Shown: in pieces, positions 1 to 9,418 of the stretch
Numbering within the stretch: the first letter of the stretch is position 1
How the letters are laid out: the number at the start of each line of letters is the position of its first letter
DNA from: Buxus sempervirens
Taxonomy: Eukaryota > Streptophyta > Magnoliopsida > Buxales > Buxaceae
Direction of reading: 5' to 3'
DNA: 64,000 nucleotides
NCBI GenBank assembly: GCA_947561395.2
Contig: OX387192.1
Location: 14,296,221-14,360,220 of the forward strand
Notes under the pieces: model-generated
Seen by the model: only the letters and a program-made list of their open reading frames with translations
Told to the model about the DNA's origin: nothing
Databases searched by the model: none
Position numbers and translations under genes: made by a program

Positions 1-960
1 ATAGGGTTCCTGGTTCACCCGGAGACCCAACATGGGACATGGACCACCGGTCAAACTCGGTACATCAGTGGGCCTTCCAACGGGGCCCACCAAGCCCAAT
101 AAACCCTAAAGCATGAAAATAAGCAACTTAAACAATCTAACCAAATCGGGCGGGCCAAACCCAATGCGGCCCACCCGAACCTTGTTTTGTGGGATGATGT
201 TTGAATATTATGGTTTGGCCAAGACCAAGGGCAAGGGCCTATCGGGCCCGCCAAAGCCCACTAATCGACCAAGTGAGGTTTCAAAACCCTAAAACTTCAA
301 AGAGCTGGGTTTTCAAGCCCAAATTTGGACTACGGGCCCCAAGCCCAGTGTCCAACTCACCTTGGAAAAATTAAATAAGATAATCTAAAAATATTTTGGC
401 AACCGCCATGGGGGCCCACCTAGGGGCCCGCAAACCAATGCAGACCCACTTGTTGCATGAAAATCACATAAGTCTCTAACTTGAATAAACTAAGTAAAAT
501 TAATTCATTTCACCCAAGCCCACAGGGCCTCCCAGGTCTAAACAGAGGCCCACCAAGGGTACATGAACTTGACCAAGTCCACCAAGGACACCGTGGGCCT
601 TCCAACGGGGCCCACCCAGTCAGACTCAGATCACCTAAATTAAGCAAGATAAAATCAATTAAAGGGACCCACACCGCTTAGGTGATCCCCCCGGACTTAA
701 CCAAATTGCCTATCGGATTAGGAATCAGGTGAGGAACCAAGATGAGTTGACTTAAACCAGGGAACCCACGGGACCCGTCATCCGATGGGGTGGTCTGGGG
801 TGTCTACGGACTTCCCCAAACCGCAACCGATACCTGTCTCAGAATCTCAAGCCGCAGACCAAAGCCATAATAGACAAGATTAAGCACTCAGGTGTCCGCC
901 TGCACCCCATCAGGCAGTGGCGACTTCGAGTTTTCCCGTGCAGCGTTTCCGACGCGCGCA
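1..960 (+). mobile_element. Family-1 LTR, copy a, 3' part
   Basis: This is the 3' part of a long LTR whose beginning lies left of the window. It shows the family-1 hallmarks: GGGCC/GGCCC-rich sequence with the GTGGGCC...GGCCCAC hairpin motif near 66-90 and 594-616, then the conserved end block with GTGTCTACGGACTTCCCC near 808, CACCCCATCAGGCAG near 904 and GGCGACT near 919, ending at CGCGCGCA (960). No open frame of interest is present. The next LTR (copy b) resumes directly at 961 inside its own body, so I infer that copy a is inserted in copy b. The left target duplication is outside the window. Confidence 0.7.
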
Positions 961-3325
961 GATGTGGCTCTCTCCAGTTTCTTTCTCCCAAGCTCTCTTG
1001 ATCTCTCCCACAAGCTCATCCCACCTCTCCATCTCCCAAAACATACCCAAAGCCTCCCCTCTTCTCATCCTCCTTCACTCTTGCTCAAGGAGGACACTTG
1101 AAGAACTTGGTGGAGCAATAAGGTGAGCTCAAGGTGCTGCCCTACTCTCAAGGAGCCTCAACCACACTCAAGGAGGACTTTGAATCACCAAGCATTCTTA
1201 CCATGTATTGTTTAACATAGTTGAAAATGAAGGAGTTAGGAGCATGTTGAGGTAGTTTGATCTCCCTATGCTTTGTTGTTTCTTTACTTGCTGTTTTCTA
1301 CTTTTTTTTTCCCTCTCTTGCACTTCTTCTCCTCTCCATGAGGATGAAATCCTATGGTAATGGAAAGTGAATATGATAGAAATATGGGAGGAGAGATCGA
1401 CCCATGGCGTACAAAGCACACTTTTCCTCCATTTGTTGTTACTTTCAGATTATTGAGGAGAGCATGTTCTCCCCTTCTTTGTATGTCCGATGTACCCTTA
1501 AATCCCCCCTCTCATCCATTCTTTAAAGGCTTTCCATCTAGTACCATATTTGTTTCCCTTATGTGTATTTGGTGCCATGTAGCATGCTTGCCTAGGGTAG
1601 AGTTTTTTAGGTTTTGAATAACATGCTCCCCCATGCCCCCTTCCATGATCCTCCTTGTAGCTACTATTTTAAGTCACTATGTATGATCCCATCCCCCACT
1701 TGCATGCACAAACACGCCCACTCAATCCACTTTTTAGTATGTTGCAAGTCTTGAGTATGTAGGGATGAGTTGCTGTTTTTTAGCATGTGTTTTAAATTAT
1801 TTTCAACATGTATGCTTGTCTTTGCTTGAATATGGTTTGGTTGTTGAGACTTGGAGGAGGACCTTTCGGGTCCCTCACCTATCTTCTCTCATAAAGAAGG
1901 TGAGTAACCCCCACAAACCAGAAAGAGATATCCATGATCTCTTTATGTCACATGGATTCTCGTCCATGAGTGAAGGAGCAAGGCCCCAAGCCTTGCTCAC
2001 TATTGTTTTGATCCAAAAAGTAACAATGATGGCATGTTCCGGCTCAATGCCCTAATCCCAGACCATTGTGGGCCCACTCAAGGGCCTACATAGTCCCTGA
2101 AATCAGAAAACCCAAGCTCCCAACAAAAATTGCAAAAAAAAACAATTTTTTAAACTTGACCGACAACTCAGGTCGGTCAAGCAGGATTTTTAGTGTATCC
2201 GAAATCATATTTTGGATACACTGATTTTTAGTGTATCTGAAACCATATTTTGGATACATTGATTTTTAAGCGTATCTGAAATATAATTTCGGATACACCC
2301 AGAAAATACAAAAAAATGCATATTTTGTTTTCCTTGATAATTTTTAGCCTTTTTTCAATTAAACCAAACCATCCAATAGGGTTTCGGGTCAAACCGAGAT
2401 CTAGCATGGGTCTTGGATCCAACGAGTCCAGCTCAAGAACCGTGGGCCCTCCAATGGGGCCCACCCAGTCCAACTAGCTCATTTGAATTTAAGAAAGATA
2501 ATTAAACAAGTCAAATGGGCCATACCATTCGAGGCCCACCAAAAGCCCAATTTGAAACATGTTGGCTAGGCTAGATGGTTTGGCCGTGACCATGGGCTTG
2601 GGCCTATTGGGCCCAGCTCCCTTCAAGGGAAGCCCACAAACCAAAGGAGGGGATCCATTAGCCCCAACCTGAATGCCTTGGGCTTTCAAGCCCAAACCTA
2701 GGTAATGGGCCCAAGCCCATGCCTAGCCCAATTTGGTACCATTGAACTAAGATAAATCAAAACACTTGGCAACCACTGTGTGGCCCACCCAATGGGCCCA
2801 CAAAACCATCCGGGCCCACCAAGCATAAATCTTAAACTCTTTGGATCAAACCTTAAATAAAATCAACCAAAACCGAAAGGGGTTATCCAATGTAACCCCA
2901 CACGGAACTTGGGCTTCCACTAAAGCCCAAATTGGTATCCGTGGGCCTTCCAACGGGGCCCACACACCAGACCCAGATCACTCAGGTTAAATAAGATAAA
3001 ATCAAGTAAAAAAGGGACCCATACCACTCAGGTGGTCCCGCCAGATTAACCGAACTGTGCATACTTTGACTTAGGAATCGGGTGAGATAGACCAAATTGA
3101 CTTAAACCAGGAAACCCATGGGACCCGTCATCCGACAGGGCGGACCAAGGTGTCTACGGACTTCCCCGGACCATAACCGAGACCTTACTTAGAATCTCAA
3201 GCCGCAGACCGCCTACTAGACAAAACTAGGCACCCAGGTGACGCCTGCACCCCATCAGGCAATGGCGACTCCAACCTTCCTGAATTACCCTTTAGGAGGC
3301 ACGCCCACCCGTGCGACCATGCGCA
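961..3325 (+). mobile_element. Family-1 LTR, copy b, resumed 3' portion
   Basis: The segment resumes near the expected transcript start of the LTR: a CT-rich leader, then a block at 1100-1240 that is nearly identical to 52530-52690 of copy e. It continues through the palindrome cassette (2155-2297) and the GGGCC-rich zone to the conserved end block (GTGTCTACGGACTTCCCC near 3150, GGCGACTCCAAC near 3265) and terminates at GCGCA (3325). The small open frames here have no recognisable domain and are not shared between copies, so I treat them as chance. The upstream half of this LTR should lie left of the window, beyond copy a. Confidence 0.7.
2155..2297. repeat. Palindrome cassette P2 of LTR copy b
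   Basis: Four short palindromes follow one another. The first has arms TTGACCGAC and GTCGGTCAA around the loop aactcag. The next three have arms of the type GTGTATCCGAA and TTTGGATACAC with small variations. Within the cassette the arms are similar, and they differ from those of the other LTR copies. The cassette lies about 1.0 kb before the LTR end, as in copies c, e, f and g. Confidence 0.85.
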
Positions 3326-3703
3326 TAGGTAGTAAACACGCTCCCTTTTCTATAGCTGCATATGCGTTAAATATATCTTCATACACCTACACCTTCTCAT
3401 TAAAGGTATGCTAGGTCATTTGCTTGCTTGCTAGCCAACCTCATCTCTACACACATTAGCACATACACACTTCACTTTTCATGCACATAACCAGTAAAAA
3501 AAAGCATATGCATTTATCATAGTTTGAGAGCTTGCATACTAGGTTTTGTTGATGGATTCGTGTTTGCCTTGTTGGTTTATTGATATGCGGAGTACGAAGA
3601 ACCAAGACACGGACACTCATGTCCCTGTCACATTATAGGAGCATCACGAGAAACCTAGAGACCTTGATCCCTTTGAAAAATCCAGAAAAACCCATTTTGT
3701 GTG

Positions 3704-3888
3704 CTGATCCGACAACTCAGGTCGGATCAACAAAGTCTTGTTTGTAGCCGACTAGGGAGGTCGGCTACATTGTTTTTTATTTGTAGCCGACATCACAGGT
3801 TGGCCACATGTGCTTCAATGTGTAGCCGACATCACAGGTCAGCTACATGTGCTTCAATGTGTAGCCGACAACTCAAGTCAGCTACATT
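3704..3888. repeat. Palindrome cassette P2 of LTR copy c
   Basis: Five palindromes lie in a row. The first has arms TGATCCGAC and GTCGGATCA around loop aactcag. The following four have arms TGTAGCCGAC and GTCGGCTACA, several with one arm base changed (for example GGTTGGCCACA and GTCAGCTACA). The loop of the first palindrome equals that of copy b although the outer arms differ on both sides. Confidence 0.85.
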
Positions 3889-4223
3889 GCAGAAATTTCA
3901 TTTTCTTGTTTTTCTTGTCTTGTGTAATATTCTTGCTCGCTTAATTAAACCAAATGAACCAGTAGGGTTTCTGGGTCACTCGGAAACCCAAAATGGGACT
4001 TGGACATCCCAGTCCAATTTGGTACACAGTGGGCCTTCCAACGGGGCCCACCAAGCCCGGCATACGTTTTTTTTTTTTTGGAAGGTAAGTCCAAAGTGTA
4101 TTAATAAAGAAAAATAAGTACAATATGGTTCAAAACAGAAACAAGAACCCTATTGACAATAGGGTACATGCACATACTAAACCCCACCCCATCACCACGG
4201 GTGAACAACAAGGATATCCTTTG

Positions 4224-4974
4224 CTAGGGTATGAACTCCCAATTCAAATCCCAATTAGACACTAAATGACGATGGAAAGGAGTGTCTTGAAGCTTCACCC
4301 TCTCTAGGTTGGCTTTATCACGAACGTCCAATGTAATTGCTTCAACCAAGTTTTGCCATGGTAAGTATGAGTTACTAAACACACGACGGTTCCTTTTTTT
4401 TTTTTTTTGGAAAGGTAAGTAAAGTATATTAAAGTAAATAAGATTCAGGTACAATGAGGCAAAAAATGCCAAACAAGAGGAAAGAAAACCACCCTATAAC
4501 ATGGGTGAGTACAAAAAGCTACTCATAAGAGGTTAACATTCAAACCCCAATTTTGACAAATGGTCACATGATGGTTCCTTTCTCTCCAAATGTGATAAAC
4601 TGTGGCTGCTAATGATACCTTGAATATCATTCAAGAGTGTGCACTACCCAACTGCAAGGATGATGCCCATTGAATAGTCTCCTCCCAGTCTCAACGTGTT
4701 CGACTTGCACAATTCAAGGAGAGGATGTGGTACCAAATCTGGGCACTATAGTGACAGTCAAAGAATAGGTGTGAGTGGGACTCAATCGTGAGTCTACACA
4801 ACACACACGCTGCTTGGTCAACAACACCCAGCTTGTGAAGCCGATCCTTGGTGAGTAACCTTCGATTGATAGCCATCCATACCAGAAAAGCATGCTTCGG
4901 TATGTGTTGGGGGAACCAAACCAATCTACACCAGTGGACCTGCACATGCGATGTATCCAGGCTCTTATATGTGC
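4224..4974 (-). pseudogene. LINE ORF2 C-terminus, zf-RVT fragment
   Basis: Translated on the minus strand, it starts inside the zf-RVT region (TYKSLDTSHVQVHWCRLVW), keeps the zinc-binding cluster CVLC...HLFFDC and ends in the usual NWEFIP followed by a stop. The reverse transcriptase and endonuclease are missing because of 5' truncation. The frame is broken by the nested insertion at 4394-4564. It cannot code for an active enzyme. Confidence 0.88.
4394..4564 (-). mobile_element. Very short LINE 3' end nested in LINE-a
   Basis: A T-run (4394-4407) followed by GGAAAGGTAAGTAAAG marks a LINE poly(A) end in minus orientation. Only about 160 bp of element sequence follows, reaching just into the end of an ORF2. 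A 16-bp duplication of the host LINE, CACAYGAYGGTTCCTT, flanks it at 4380-4395 and 4565-4580 with two mismatches. The intact LINE-k shows what the uninterrupted site looked like, which confirms the insertion. Confidence 0.9.
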
Positions 4975-6436
4975 AAATAAGATAAGCCCGACATACGTGC
5001 TTGAACTTAAATAAGAAAATAAGATGATTGAGTGGGCCAGACCATCTGAGGCCCACCAAAGCCCAATTCGGGGTATACGTGCTTAGACTAAGTTGTGGTT
5101 TTGCTGAGACCGCGGGCCAAGGCCTATTGGGCCACCAAGCCCATTAACCAAATCTGAAGCGTCAAAACTAATTCCCTAGGCCAAGGGCCCTGTGCGCACG
5201 TGGGGCGCATGACGTCAGTGCCCGGCTTTCCGTGGGTTTTTAGTTGGTTTTGGGGAGTCGCCACTGTTCATTGTTAAGGGTGTGAATAGTCACCCAATTC
5301 TTGATTTACATTTATATGCATGGTCTACCCAGAGACTTTGGATAAGTGGTTTGATTGTAACCCAGGGAAGTCCGTGGACACCTTGAGTTACCCCACTAGA
5401 TAGTGGGTTCCCATGAGTTGGAATTTAGGCGAGTTGGCTCTATTAGCTTGTATGCGGGTTTCCCAACTCATATGACAGCAAACAGGTGAGGCACATGAAG
5501 TACCAAAATCAGTGGTAAAACCCAAAGTATGTGCGTGTACATGAGAGGACACGAACAAACCCAATCAAGAGGACTTACCATGACTTCCCTGCAAGGTATA
5601 CAAACTGAACTTGGGGTACCTTAGGGGAGTGGGAGCATACTTGAATAGCGGATATTCAAGAGAGAAAATTACATGCTAAAGATGCCAAACAATGGCTACA
5701 TGATAGGGGGAAGAGAGCATGCATGTGGGATCCTTACACATGTACACATATGTTTTATGGGATTTAAAACATGCTGAAATCAAGTTCTAAAACATGCTAA
5801 GACTAGCTATTCTGAAGATAAAAAAAAAACAAGCATGAGAAGGGATAAAGGGGCTTATGAAAAGGGGTACAAAAGATGGTCAAGCAAGGGGGAACATGCT
5901 CCCTCATCGAATAAGACAAAAAAGCATACAAAACAGTAATCTAAAAGACCCAAAAGTGTGTGGAAAACCTCTCATTCTCCTGTGGAGTTACACGTATGCT
6001 CCCTCTTACCTTGGGAGACTTTCACATGATGAAAATGGAAAGAAAAACACATGAAAACTATGTTGAAAACCCGATTTGAACAAAATGGGGACAAGGCTTT
6101 CTAAACATTACAAAATACTCCCATTCTTACATATATGATGTACAAGGTGATAGGAAACATTACCTTGGGGTTTAAAAGCCCTGGAATAGTGTGTGTGACC
6201 TCCCTTGAAGCTAGGACAGCTGCTGGAAGCCCTCCTCCTCAACCTTCCAACAAGTTCACAAGCTCTTTTTTCACTTGTGTTCAAGAGGAAAGGACCAGAA
6301 AGGGTGTTTAAGGAGGTTAAAGGGGCTTTGAAGGCTTGAGGGTGGTAGAGAAAGGTGGTTCGGAGGCTTAGGCAGCAGAGAGGAGGGGAAGGAAGCAGTA
6401 AAAACCAACAAACCCCTGTCTACTATTCGGATTTTC

Positions 6437-6620
6437 TATTTATAGAACACAGAGACAAAACTGCACATGCAGTGCGGTTTGGTCGAAACCGCATAGTATG
6501 TGCGGCTTGGTCTAAACCGCATGGTATGTGCGGTTTGGCCACGTCTTTTTAGCATTAAACAGGGGATAAATTGGCGCAAGCGTAGACTGACGAAAAGTCA
6601 ACCGCACTTACAGTGCGGTT
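6437..6620 (-). promoter_or_regulatory. LTR L1 TATA box and palindrome cassette P1
   Basis: On the minus strand TATAAATA occupies 6437-6444. Immediately upstream (6461-6540) lie three repeats built on AACCGCA and TGCGGTT arms, and a further perfect palindrome with arms AACCGCACT and AGTGCGGTT lies at 6600-6620. The position directly before a TATA box is the same as in copies f, g and h. A promoter role is inferred from this position only. Confidence 0.6.
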
Positions 6621-6842
6621 GCTTTTCGTCCACCGCGCGCTGTGATTGGCTCACGCAAACGGTGGCCGAGAAAATCAACCTCACACTTATGCAGTCGCGA
6701 ACCCCCATTTGCTTAAGTTGGCGGCTGAGTCACCGCAGCCGCCCACTTGAGCGAATCAAATTCCTCCGATTTATATATATATTTTTATTATTTCCCATTT
6801 ATCTTAACTAGTTTAATTAAGACCTTTTAAACTTTGACTGAT

Positions 6843-7972
6843 GCCTACTTACTGAGAGGTAGGAGCATTTGGCAAATAAAGCCTCCTACTTCAGCAACGT
6901 GGGTATGGAACAAGATTCTGAAAAGTCGGGAAAAGCCCATGGATTTCATCAAGCATGAGATTGGGAACGGATTACAGACTAGCCTTTGGTGGGATAACTA
7001 GCACCCCAAAGGAATGCTCTTGAGGATTTATGGTGAGAGAATGAGATATGATGCGGGGCTCCCTCTCAATGCTCCAGTTGCAGCCATCATTCACCAGAAT
7101 TCGTGGCAGCCCCCTATTGCTCAAAGTTATGACCTCCTTGAAGTCTGGGATGACCTCCTCAATCTCCCAAACCCCGACCAGAGCAAAAGTGACAGGGTCA
7201 TTTGGACGCTGACCACTTCAGGTATGTACTCCATCAAGTCTGCTTACAATGCATTGAGACTAACGAACCAAAATGTTCCATGGAGTAACATCGTGTGGTT
7301 TAAGGGCTGCATCCTAAGGCATGCTTTCATCCTTTGGCTATCCATACATCAACGTCTCTTGACTCAAGATAGACTTCTCAGAATGAATGTCATTAGCACA
7401 TCCAAGTGTGTCCTTTGCCAAAAAAGCAATGAAGACTTGAACCACATTTTCTTCCAATGTGAGTATTCTGCAGCCATATGGTCAGATATCATGAAGCGAA
7501 ATTGTGTTTTAGTCAAGCCAAACCAATGGACATTAATCATCGAATGGGCTAGCTCTTATTGGAAAGGGAAAAAGCTCCAACATACAATTGGGAAATCTAC
7601 TTTAGCAGCCATGACTTACCACATCTGGAGAGAAAGAAATGCAAGACTCTTTCAAAACAAAGCCTCACCACCTGATCTACTCTTGAAGGTGATCACCACG
7701 GATATCAAGATGAAGTTTGGTCTATCTACAGAAATCGTGAAGGATAATAGGCTAAATAGAATGTTTTTTTCAAATTGGGAGATTACTCCTACATTTGTGT
7801 AGTAGGCGTGTTGGGTCCATGTACCTCTTGTTTTTAGTTGGGTCTTTGTACCTCTTGTCCCTTGTTGTTTCTTCTAGGCTTCTCATCTCGTAGGGAGCCT
7901 ATGTTTGTTCGGGCTTCATTGTAATTATTATTCTATTATGTATTACTTGGACTCACTTTCCAAAAAAAAAAA
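6843..7972 (+). mobile_element. 5'-truncated LINE (LINE-b) with perfect TSD
   Basis: A plus-strand LINE fragment ends in GGACTCACTTTCC and an A-run (7962-7972). The 14-bp duplication AAACTTTGACTGAT lies at 6829-6842 and 7971-7984 without mismatch. The target reads CTTTT|AAACT, which matches the TTTT/AA preference of L1-type endonucleases. It is inserted in solo LTR L1, about 230 bp from that LTR's start. Confidence 0.93.
6858..7802 (+). pseudogene. LINE ORF2 C-terminal fragment with one stop
   Basis: The frame starts within the region just before the zf-RVT domain (TWVWNKILKSREKPMDFIKHE). It has one in-frame TAG at about 6999 where related copies have the Trp of the YDNWHP motif. It then runs open from 7014 to 7802. 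The zinc cluster CVLCQKSNEDLNHIFFQC is intact and the C-terminal TYHIWRERNARLF block is present. No reverse transcriptase remains. The 262-residue open frame is a fragment of a transposon protein, not a gene. Confidence 0.88.
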
Positions 7973-8877
7973 ACTTTGACTGATTTGCCCCTAGGACTGT
8001 TTTGCTCATATCTTTTCCATCCGGGCTCCGATTCACGCAAACTTAATTGCGTTAGAACTGTGTCGAGATTTTCTACCCATTGGGATAGGGCATAACAATC
8101 AATTTGGGCTCAGGTAAAAAGTCACTTTTTGCTCCCTAGGGTTTGACTTTCCAGCTGGGGCTTTCATTTTAGCATATTTTGGTTTGATCAAAATTTGGGT
8201 GCTTACAGGCCCCAAGCCCAAGGCCTAGCCCACTTTGGCAAGGATTAATCAAGATAACTCAAAATCACTCGACAACCATCGTGAGGCCCACCTAGGGGCC
8301 CACAAACATATCCCATCCACTTTTGCATGGAATTGAACCTAACTCCCAACTTGAACTTTAAAATAAAATCAACTCACTTCACCAAAACCCAAAAGGGCCT
8401 CTTAGGCTTATACTGAGGCCCACCACGGGACATGTGGGCTTAACTTAACTCATCAAGGAATCCGTGGGCCTTCCAATGGGGTCTGCCTAATCAGACTCAA
8501 ACCACTTAACTAAGCAAGATAAAATCAAGTAAAGGGACCCACACCACTTAGGTGGTCCCGTTAGACTTAACCAAACTGTGCATGTTGGAATAGGAATCGA
8601 GTGAGATAGACCAAAATTGACTCAAACCAGGGAAACCCATGGGACCCGTCACCGACGGGGCGGATCGGGGTGTCTACGGACTTCCCCGGACTGTAATTGA
8701 GACCTTGCTTAGAATCTCAAGCCGTAGACCGCCCAATAGAAAAACTTCAGCACCCAAGTGTTTGCCTGCACTCCATCAGGCAGTGGTGACTCCAACCTTC
8801 CTGAATTACCAATTCAGAGGCACGCACCCACATCCATGCGCCTCGCGGTGCGGCGTTTTAGGACGTGCATACACACA

Positions 8878-9192
8878 ATTTATTCTGAATTCTTCTGCTT
8901 GTGTTGTGCGTGTTGGCTTGGTACCTCCTTCATTGGGATTTGTTTTGTTGGTATGTATCCCAGTAGGAGGGGAATCATTTTCAATTGTTTTCAATCTGTT
9001 ATCTGACTTTATGATTTCGAAGCATCATGTACTTTTGATTTGTTAGCATGGGTGTGCGTACTAGGGTGGCACCTTCCTTATTTGATTTGATTTTATTAGC
9101 GTGTATCCCACTAGGAGAGACTAATAGGGCCCTAAGCTAAACTAAGCACCAGTATTATGAGCAGATTAGACCAACTAGAATTACCCAGTGAT
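8878..9192. other. Unassigned DNA between LTR copy c and LINE-c
   Basis: There is no recognisable gene. Two short stretches resemble each other (GTATGTATCCCAGTAGGAG near 8950 and GTGTATCCCACTAGGAGAG near 9100). The last part directly abuts the LINE-c target duplication. Across that LINE it should be contiguous with the gypsy remnant at 14361-14544, so some of it may be Ty3/gypsy internal sequence. Confidence 0.5.
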
Positions 9193-9418
9193 TTGATGGG
9201 TCAACTTCTTTTTCTTTTTTTTTTGGAAGTTAAGTCCAAAGTATATTAATAGAGAAAAATAATTACAATAGGCTCAAACAACACCAAGGATACCCTGTAC
9301 ACACTAAGGTAACCATAGAAACCACCTCTTACCCACGGGATACAACAGGAACCTTATTCTAGGCTAAAAACCCTACCATCTCATAATCATACAATACATT
9401 AAAGAGATACACAAGATG

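Larger units (their letters stand above)
4068..4983 (-). mobile_element. 5'-truncated LINE (LINE-a) with TSD
   Basis: This is a minus-strand LINE 3' end. The poly(A) tail is the T-run at 4067-4079, followed inward by the tail signature GGAAGGTAAGTCC. A 15-bp target site duplication, AAGCCCGRCATACGT, flanks it at 4053-4067 and 4984-4998 with one mismatch. It sits inside LTR copy c. The sequence is closely related to the longer LINE-k (46240-48213), which shares the same C-terminal protein. A second, very short LINE is nested inside it at 4394-4564. Confidence 0.92.
5191..8207 (-). mobile_element. Solo family-1 LTR (L1), with TSD
   Basis: The right end reads GGTGCTTACA, the complement of TGTAAGCACC. 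The left end reads TGTGCGCACG, the complement of CGTGCGCACA. A perfect 5-bp target duplication GGCCC lies at 5186-5190 and 8208-8212, and the flanks rejoin as LTR copy c. No internal domain is present, so this is a solo LTR of about 1.9 kb after removing the LINE at 6843-7972. Unlike copies e and g it lacks the GGGCC-rich module and the second palindrome cassette. GGCGACTCC sits about 75 bp inside its 3' end. The small open frames have no recognisable product. Confidence 0.88.
3326..8877 (+). mobile_element. Family-1 LTR, copy c, resumed and interrupted
   Basis: This is the outermost of the nested LTRs at the left edge. It resumes at 3326 and runs to a LINE at 4068-4983 and then to an inverted solo LTR at 5191-8207. 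It continues at 8213 with the usual end block (GTGTCTACGGACTTCCCC near 8670, GACTCCAACC near 8789) to about 8877. Removing the insertions leaves about 1.03 kb between its palindrome cassette and its end, matching copies b and f; this supports the reconstruction. Its upstream half is presumably left of the window. The exact 3' end is uncertain because it lies in an ACACACA run. Confidence 0.7.

Noticed and set aside
918-926. GGCGACT as a primer-binding site marking the LTR end
   Set aside because: TSD-supported ends of LTRs L1 and g lie 70-90 bp further downstream, and that extension is conserved in nearly all copies.
891-1126. Small overlapping frames at the junction of LTRs a and b as a short gene
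   Set aside because: They cross an LTR-LTR junction and consist of CT-rich leader sequence; not conserved in LTR e.
3704-3888. CRISPR-like array from regularly spaced palindromic repeats
   Set aside because: The units are palindromes with short, related spacers in a plant LTR; no leader, no unique spacers, no cas genes.
7014-7802. 262-codon open frame as a host gene
   Set aside because: It is the zf-RVT end of a LINE with TSD and poly(A), and the frame continues upstream across a stop.
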